Source: Bostrychus sinensis
Lineage: Eukaryota > Chordata > Actinopteri > Gobiiformes > Eleotridae
Length of the DNA: 64,000 bases
Assembly (NCBI GenBank): GCA_020698575.1
Contig: CM036254.1
Span: 26,936,526 to 27,000,525 of the forward strand
Direction of reading: 5' to 3'
The notes under the pieces were generated by a model. The model made no database searches and was not told where the DNA came from. It was given only the letters and a program-made list of their open reading frames with translations. Of this stretch, positions 57,592 to 64,000 are shown in pieces. A program made the translations under genes and the position numbers. Position 1 is the stretch's first letter; each line of letters begins with the position of its first letter.

Positions 57592-57930
57592 ATTTAAAGG
57601 TCCCCTGTTTTTCCATACTATAATGTTGTTCATTTGTTCATTGTTTCATTCACGCCAGTTTAAGTAATCCTGTATTCTCTGGCACTGACTTTCTGATGCC
57701 TCAGTACTTCAGGAAGCACTGACCAATCAACAAGCCCTCTTCATCCAGTCTGCTCTCATTCATTTATCCAAAAAACTGTACAGTCCTGTTTCCACTGATT
57801 CCTCACAGTTGTTTTTTATTTTATAGTAAAATGGCATCATGTAGTTTAAGGAAGTAAAAAGTTTTTTTCCCCACTGTTTATGTTCAAAAGACTGTAACAG
57901 AGCTGCTCTCTGCTGCAAAAAAAAAAAAAA
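57592..57930 (+). repeat. dispersed repeat, best copy of the 'ccactgattcctcac' type
   Basis: Starts 'catttaaaggtcccctgttt', then 'ataatgttgttcatttgttc', 'agtaatcctgtattctc', 'tttatccaaaaaactgtaca', 'tttccactgattcctcacag', 'tagtaaaatggcatcatgta' and 'gttcaaaagactgtaacaga'. It links the 9360 and 35120 copies to the 'ggctttttgaaat' family through its left end blocks, which resemble the complement of that family's right end. A-rich tail at 57918-57947. Confidence 0.6.
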
Positions 57931-57947
57931 AAACAAAAAAAAAAAAC

Positions 57948-58276
57948 AATGTGTAGCTCACCCTTTCCGCTAAGCAGTGCGTATTTGTCATATCAGTATA
58001 TTTCACAACATCTCAAAATATGTGCTTTCCAACATTTTAATTCAAGATCTTTCATTTCCTAGAAAGTTGTGAGATGGGCCCAGGTTTGTTTTATCCAGCA
58101 CACCTCAAACACACTCTTTGCTCCTGTCAAAGTCACTTATTTATCTTTAGCACTGCCTTTTCCTGATTTCAACATCTTCAATGATAAGATGCTGCTGACA
58201 TTTTCTGAGGTTACAACATAGTTATTACTGTTACTTACTTGTGCATCAACATTCGTCATTATGATCTGGTTGATTG
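57948..58276. other. unannotated stretch
   Basis: No gene or repeat recognised. Confidence 0.3.
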
Positions 58277-58284
58277 TTCTATAT

Positions 58285-58803
58285 TAGCCATTCCCAAAAT
58301 CAAGACTTAAAAATCAGAAAATTCCACATGGACCTCCAACAATTTCTATTAAAAATGTAAAAAAAACAAAAAAAAAAACAGCAACATTTAACAGTAACAG
58401 AGCATTAGTTAAGTATTAGTTTAGAGTTAGAAACCAAACTGACTTTTTACAAAACATTACTTCAGTTTAGAGTTATAAACATCATTATTGTTAATTTCTT
58501 TAGTAATAAGCTCATATAAATCAGTGCAAATATATAAACATCTGTAGTAATTCAGGCTCTTAAAAAATATTTATTGTAATTATTGTTAATTACATGTTTA
58601 TCAATGCTTTGTTACTGCTTCATAGTTGTTAGTTATTCTAGTGTTACCAAAAAACACAGACTGTTGGCTAAATTAGCTTCAAAGTAGTATATAACTGTAC
58701 TTAATATTAATTTGTTGTACTTATAGTAGACAACTTATGGGGACCCCCTGCATTACCTTTACGGCCCACCAAGGGGCCCCGGACCCCACTTTGGGAACCA
58801 CTG
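58285..58803. mobile_element. hAT-like element with perfect 8-bp duplication and a nested insert
   Basis: The left end is 'tagccattcccaaaa' and the complement of the right end is 'cagtggttcccaaag'. 'ttctatat' flanks both sides exactly at 58277-58284 and 58804-58811. The right part has 'ggggaccccctgcatt' and 'ggggccccggaccccac'. A 'ggtaacactt' family copy occupies 58385-58655. No coding capacity. Confidence 0.75.
58385..58655 (-). mobile_element. 'ggtaacactt' family element, minus strand, nested
   Basis: The complement reads 'ttttggtaacactagaataa', 'caactatgaagcagtaacaa', 'atgtaattaacaataattac', 'gcactgatttatatgagctt', and ends in 'taatgttttgtaaa'-like text. It sits inside the element at 58285-58803. 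Confidence 0.65.
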
Positions 58804-58811
58804 TTCTATAT

Positions 58812-59785
58812 CATCATCGCACTGTATGATTTTGAAGCCTATATTAGTAGGAGTATGAGATTTAAATTAAGTTTAGGATTTAGATTAGATATATGTTTTT
58901 GTGCCTTACTTTGTTGTTTTATAAAGATGTCATTTGTATTTATAATTGTTTTTATCGTTATTGTTTGGAAATATGCATATTATTTTATACATAGATTTCA
59001 CATGGCATTTGCAAAAAAATACACAGGCTGAAATAAAATGTTGTTTCTCACCAGCAAATTGTAATAATAATATAATAAAAAAATAGTAATAAGAATGGCA
59101 GATTTAAAAATGTAATAAAAAAATAATAAATAAATAAATAAATAAAAACACATAATAAGTGGCTACAGTGCTACATTGTCAGTAGTAAACATGTCCACTG
59201 GACGGCGCAGGTCTCGTGTCAGTATGGGACAGTTCGGTACAGGTTTTGGCCACTCCCCTCTGGTATTTGGTAGAAACATGTGTGAACTTTAATGCTCTGG
59301 ACTGCTTAAGGAGCACAGAACAGTCCAATTTTACACAGACTACAATTGTTTACAGACAAAAGGCTCTGGGATAATCTTTGTAAACAGGTGAGCTAATGCT
59401 GCCTGAGGTTTGCGGTGCCAGGAAAGGCCAGTTCGGTTTATTTTCATTTGCAGTAATCCATTACACACGGACTTGGCTGTGTCTCCAAACACAGTCGGCA
59501 GGATCCAGTCATACGCTCTGATTCTGACTTCCTGTTAGCTCTAGTAACTTGGCTTTATTTTTCCGAGTTGTTGCTGCCAAAATCTGAGCAGAAAATCTTT
59601 AGATCAAAGGCTGTGTCCACATTAGGCCTGAATCAAACTCACGCAATGGAAAGGCCAGGTCTGGTCCAACCCCCAGGTGCTGCTATTCCAACATGGGGCA
59701 GGTCAAGAGGGTGAAGGACCATGGACAAAGGCTATATTCAATACAAAATGGCTAACTATATATGCATTTGCTACTTAGCCTAAAG
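58812..59785. other. AT-rich then GC-elevated unique block at 59200-59600
   Basis: A short 'aataaataaataaataa' run lies near 59126. The block 59200-59600 is non-repetitive and may be conserved DNA. No gene recognised. Confidence 0.3.
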
Positions 59786-60044
59786 CAGGGCTATTCTTAT
59801 AACTTCATTTACAGCGAGGCCAAATTAGAAAATTTTACAACGTTTATGAGGGCTGGACAGACTGTCTACACACTACTGGCTAAATATTATTAATAATTCT
59901 AATGTATAGCACATAGAAAATAAACTATTCACCTTTTCTTTTCCGTTATATTAACATGTCTTGAAATGCAAATGAAAAACAAAGTTGCCATAAGTGCATG
60001 AGTAAAATGCAAATGAAAAACTCTGACACACTTATGGAAAAAAC
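59786..60044. mobile_element. left end of a 'cagggctattc' element
   Basis: 'cagggctattcttataactt' and 'gcgaggccaaattagaaaat' and 'gagggctggacagac' are familiar from a common fish hAT-type element. No matching right end found. Confidence 0.4.
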
Positions 60045-60078
60045 AATCAAACAAACAAACAAACAAACAAACAAATTA
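60045..60078. repeat. (CAAA)n microsatellite
   Basis: About eight perfect 'caaa' units. Confidence 0.9.
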
Positions 60079-61012
60079 AGTATCAAGCTTCATTTGGGGT
60101 AATTTAACAGTGAAAAGAATAGCCAGAAATATACCCAGTTTTTGCTCAAAAACAATAAACATTTCAACTTATCTTTTTTTTTTAATACAAATGCACTACA
60201 AGCCCAATGCACATCAGAAGAATATACAATTTTATTTTTATTTTTTTATATAGATATAGTTTTTACAAATTTGCTAATATGCCTGGCCAAGGTTTATTTA
60301 TCAATGCAACCAAAACTTTTGCCAAATTAAACATGCAAATCACAAACATGGATTTCCTTTGAAAGAGAACAGCAGTAAGGAAAAGAATAACTAATAAATC
60401 TAATTGACTGACACTAAATTGTCAACATTGAATCAACAATGACAAGAAATCTTACTATTCTAATGCTGACGTAGTGAAAGTACATTTATCATTAATTTTC
60501 TTCACTGACTTTTTGAAAAATCTGTATAACCTGATAAATTCCTGTCAAAAGGATTATCTGTAACTTTGCATTTTTATCAAATTTCAGTTTGTATTTACAG
60601 CTAAATGAAATGTTTTGTGGTCATGAGCTGATTAACCTCTGCTGAGTCGTTAAACTCTTAATATATGGATTTTTCAAAAGGTCAATGGGGAAAATTAATG
60701 GGAAATTTACTTCCGGCACCGTGGGGTTGGCAGTCATTTGAGCTCTATGGTTCTTATCACACTGACATTTTAAAATAGATTTTTTCTGTTGCACTTCATT
60801 TGTTCAAATATTTGCTCATACCTCTTATCCAACTGAGATATTACAAAAATAAAAGCTAGTTCTTTGCATTCATTTTACAATGATCTTTATGCCACATACA
60901 CTGAAATTTCACAATTTAATTCTATTATAACTATATTTTGGGTTTAAATAAGCTGAACATTAAAACTATACTCATGTTTGGGTCCCAGCCCACCTGAGTC
61001 ATTGCTCTAAGT
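60079..61012. other. unannotated AT-rich stretch
   Basis: No gene or repeat recognised. Confidence 0.3.
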
Positions 61013-61543
61013 CAGTGTTTCCCAGACAGGGGTCTGGGGACCATCAGGTGTACACGAGCACTTTCAAGAAGGTAATTGGAATTATTTTATAATTTGATAA
61101 GAAAATATTTGCCATCTTTTATATAATAAATCATTAAAATGAAAAACAAGCTAGCTCAAGTTAGAGGGCACTGCTAAAAATATAATTTGAATAGGCCTGT
61201 TATATTTTGTGACATATCTTTTAGGTTTAATAGCTTGTTTAAAAGGGGAATTACTCAAATGATGAGTACTATTTTTTATATTTTTTTCTTGTAGAACATA
61301 TATGATGAAGATTTTTTTTTTCATTTTGAAATATATGGTTAATTTAATACAATTTTATAATATCATATTTTTAAAGGCATTTTTTAATCTTGAATTAGAT
61401 TTTGAAAGGAATAAATGTCAGAAAATTTGCTTTTACAATTAAGTAAGCATAAAATGTCCTTGTATAGACACTGATGTTTTCTAAGACTCATATGACAAAA
61501 AGCTCAGGGGGTACCCAAGACTAAAAAAGATTGGGAACTCCTG
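61013..61543 (+). mobile_element. hAT-like MITE, 'cagtgtttccca' family, first of a tandem pair
   Basis: The left end is 'cagtgtttcccagacagggg'; the right end is 'agattgggaactcctg'. 'ctctaagt' (61005-61012) and 'ctataagt' (61544-61551) flank it, 7 of 8 identical. Interior blocks 'ataatttgataagaaaatat' and 'tgcttttacaattaagta' correspond to those of the second copy. 531 bp, no coding capacity. Confidence 0.8.
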
Positions 61544-61551
61544 CTATAAGT

Positions 61552-62172
61552 CAGTGTTTCCAAACCAGGGGTACAGGGACCCCTGGGGTTACGCAAGCAC
61601 GTTACAGGGGGTACTTGAAATTTTTTCATAATTTGATTAGAAAATATTTGCGATATTAAAACTATTGAAACTTGTGAAAGACAAGCTCAAGTGTCTCATT
61701 GATGATTAACTGATTAAAAAGTATTAATTTAAATGAGGTAAAACTAGAAATATAGGTCTATTATAAAGCTTGTTTCAAAGGAGGTATTTAAATAATTTGT
61801 TTAAAATAAAATTTACTTGTCAATTTATTGAGTTTTAATGTTTTTTGTTGAAAAATAGTAAAATAAGTAAATCTAATAGTTTATATTGTAAAAAAAATAT
61901 TGTTTTTATTATGTAATATTATATTTTATTAATTATTTTGTATTTGTATTGGTATTTTAAAGGGCTTGTATCTTGAATTTAAATTTCAAAGCAAAAAATG
62001 CAGGAGAATTAGCTTTTACAATAAAGTATAAAATGTCTTAGTACTAATAAACACAGATGATCACTCTAGGAGCACTTTTTAAAAAATGAACATGTAAACA
62101 AAAAAGGGGGTACTCACGGTGTGACAAAAACGCCCACGGGGTACGCAATACACAAAAGGTTGGGAACCACTG
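61552..62172 (+). mobile_element. hAT-like MITE, same family, second of a tandem pair
   Basis: The left end is 'cagtgtttccaaaccagggg'; the right end is 'aggttgggaaccactg'. 'ctataagt' (61544-61551) and 'ctctaagt' (62173-62180) flank it. Interior blocks 'ataatttgattagaaaatat' and 'agcttttacaataaagta' are shared with the first copy. 621 bp, no coding capacity. Confidence 0.8.
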
Positions 62173-62180
62173 CTCTAAGT

Positions 62181-62398
62181 CTCTAAGGATATGTTAGATG
62201 TGATGTTAAAAGAATTTATGGCTTCTTGTAAAGGCCATGCAGAATCAATAATCCTTATTTTGCAATACACACTTCTTATTGATCACACTCTTGTCAATAT
62301 AATGACCTCAGGAAACAGGCCAAGGCCACTCAAGCACTGCCACTTTTAATTACAGGATTGCCATTTGCCCCAGATGCTCACAAGCCACTGTACCCCTT
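62181..62398. other. unannotated stretch
   Basis: No feature recognised. Confidence 0.3.
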
Positions 62399-62530
62399 AT
62401 GGTGGTCCCAAGCCTGGATAAATTGAGAGAGGTTGCATCAGGAAGAGCATCCAGCATAAAATCTATGCCAAATCAATACGCAAATCATTGCACAGGAGGA
62501 TTTGTTGAGGCGACCACTGATAAGGAAAAT
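62399..62530 (+). repeat. dispersed repeat 'aagcctggataaat...gcatccagcataaaa'
   Basis: Matches 28420-28525 over about 100 bases in the same orientation. It looks like part of a non-LTR element 3' region common in fish, from memory only. Confidence 0.55.
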
Positions 62531-63224
62531 GAAAGACTTTTCTCTCACATAGTTAGAGATTTGTATTGTAGTTTATATAAAGTAGTATGCAGGACAACAA
62601 ATAAACAAAAACTATTCATTTGTTTTTAGTACACAATGGTTTGCAGCTTGGCCTTATATTTGCCACTGAATTAAATGAATGATTCAATCATTGATAAGCC
62701 ACAGGGACACTGACACATGTACAGCAGGTATGGCGGCTGAAAGGTTCACAGTTCATGATGCCCTTGCGATAAAAAAATGTGGGTTATTTTTAACATTGGC
62801 CCCTTTGAGGCTCACACTGTAGCCTTGTGTTGCAGAGTGAGATCCTCTTTGATACTGAGGCTTTCATGTTGAAGGGAATAAAAGCCTTAATAACAGCACT
62901 TAAATACGGTTTTGGGGTACATTTCTGCATGTGCAAGGTCACCACCAACGTGCAATGAACGTAACTGTGTGGCATCAGTAATACTTTAGGTGATAATATT
63001 TTGGCAGGGTTGTTTCTCTGCCATGTACATTTAGTGATTTTAAATATCCTGTATTCTACTAAATTGATTTTTCTGAGCTTTTTACCTTCAAGATTCTTTG
63101 TTATAAATTTTTTTTATGTAGACAGCAGAATCAAAATGCAGTTTATGCTCTCTTCTATCGGAACAAAACGATGAAAAACAAAACAATCAGACTAAAAATA
63201 TGTAGATAAAAGAGAAAAACTACA
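62531..63224. other. unannotated stretch
   Basis: No gene or repeat recognised. Confidence 0.3.
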
Positions 63225-63420
63225 ATTTCAGTATACATTTTAACCATGTTATAATGTTGTTTCCACCTCAAAAATTTACCTGGAGTTGTATTTTGTTTCA
63301 TTCATGAGTAATCCTGTATGCTGAGGCCATCCCCTTCTCAAGAGCTGAAAAGGCATGGGTTTCCTTGTAGACACATGAAACCCCGCCTTCTCCAGGAAGT
63401 GCTCCTGCTCTGATGGTGAA
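63225..63420 (-). mobile_element. 'ggctttttgaaat' family, right-end half, minus strand
   Basis: The complement gives 'caggaagtgctcctgc'-type text reversed in order: 'ggagcacttcctggagaagg', 'tttcatgtgtctac', 'ggattactcatgaatgaaac', 'aactccaggtaaatttttga' and 'ggtggaaacaacattataac', matching 3695-3860. Confidence 0.6.
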
Positions 63421-63464
63421 TATAAGAATCTAAAGGTTGTCTATCTTTTTATGTCCCAGCCCTG

Positions 63465-63560
63465 AGACTAACTGGCCACAATTCAGGCTGTACCCCGCCT
63501 AAGGCCCATAGTTGCTGTGATAGGCTCCAGTACTCGCCTCCCCTAACAAAAATATATGGA
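63465..63560 (-). repeat. dispersed 'ggagcctatcc' repeat, minus strand
   Basis: The complement has 'ggagcctatcacagcaacta', 'tgggccttaggcggggtaca' and 'gcctgaattgtggccagtta', matching 43010-43110. Confidence 0.6.
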
Positions 63561-64000
63561 AGATGAATGAATGAATAAACAAAAGCATGTAATTTTAAGC
63601 CCTGTCTTAGTGAAAACCTGGACTGAGGCTTTACTTATGCCACAGAGTGAAAACCAGTGAAATGAAACCAAGCTGCTGTTATCCCAATATAAATATTAAT
63701 GTTGACATTTCATCCTCATCTGTTTGTCAGATGTTGATTTTGCATATTAAACAATAAAAAGTGCATTTGTCGTTGCTACAAACAGTGGAAACAATAAAAT
63801 CAATTTAGCGACAATGCTGGGTCTGGACAGTGGCCAAAACTTAAAAGCAAGAGGACAGCAGAGGACCATTACCCCCCTAATGGGATGGTTCAATAACATG
63901 ATGACAACGGCAAGCGTATTCATGTTGCTTCTCATCCATTCAGACTTATTATTTTACTTTTTTTTTGCATCTGTGTGTTAATAGGAAAGGCGAATGCTGT
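63561..64000. other. unannotated stretch
   Basis: No gene or repeat recognised to the window end. Confidence 0.3.

Overview
The window reads as intergenic or intronic DNA from a ray-finned (teleost) fish. It is AT-rich, contains no bacterial-style gene packing, and is crowded with repeat classes typical of fish genomes: Tc1/mariner elements with IR/DR ends, pogo-like and hAT-like non-autonomous elements, PIF/Harbinger-like elements with TTA target duplications, tRNA-derived SINEs with an 'aagcgctatata' 3' tail, non-LTR retrotransposon pieces and long dinucleotide microsatellites. Species cannot be named from this sequence alone. I found no host protein-coding gene that I can defend. Almost all open frames of 60-170 codons are chance frames, many inside repeats. 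There is no CRISPR array, operon, rRNA or free-standing tRNA gene.

Layout. 1-5.6 kb: AT-rich DNA, one copy of a 'tttacatgcag' repeat, a non-autonomous element split by a SINE, and a diverged tandem duplication. 5.6-8.3 kb: a nest with an outer element carrying 'ggggc..ttataaa' ends, a Tc1 element inside it, a pogo-like remnant inside the Tc1, and a separate SINE. 8.3-13.6 kb: a Tc1 fragment, a TTA-flanked Harbinger-like element (9816-10493) and further repeats. 14.7-15.3 kb: a pyrimidine-rich minisatellite. 15.5-25 kb: more dispersed repeats, a non-LTR 3' end, an hAT-like element hit by a TTA-flanked element, and a large fold-back element (24568-25024). 25-29 kb: mostly unique-looking DNA with one small hAT-like element, a weak candidate exon and AP-1/NF-E2-like motifs. 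29-42.6 kb: nested repeats, an antisense RT fragment, a non-LTR RT C-terminus (39.4-40.4 kb) and two intact hAT-like MITEs with 8-bp duplications (40486-41058 and 41753-42501). 42.6-54.5 kb: an inverted SINE pair, an hAT-like element with perfect duplications (47638-48453), a 128-bp GT tract and a tandem array of a 'ggtaacactt' element. 54.7-56.3 kb: one complete Tc1 element with an open transposase frame whose first catalytic residue is His instead of Asp. 56.3-64 kb: an AT/poly-T tract, an hAT-like element with another element nested in it, and two hAT-like MITEs in tandem sharing a target-site duplication.

The genes do not form a pathway. The only long coding sequence is the Tc1 transposase, and it is predicted to be inactive. 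I did not find a new biological system. What is most worth checking is the fine structure of nested and tandem transposons, the fold-back element, and a few GC-elevated unique blocks that could be conserved regulatory DNA or exons of an unseen gene.
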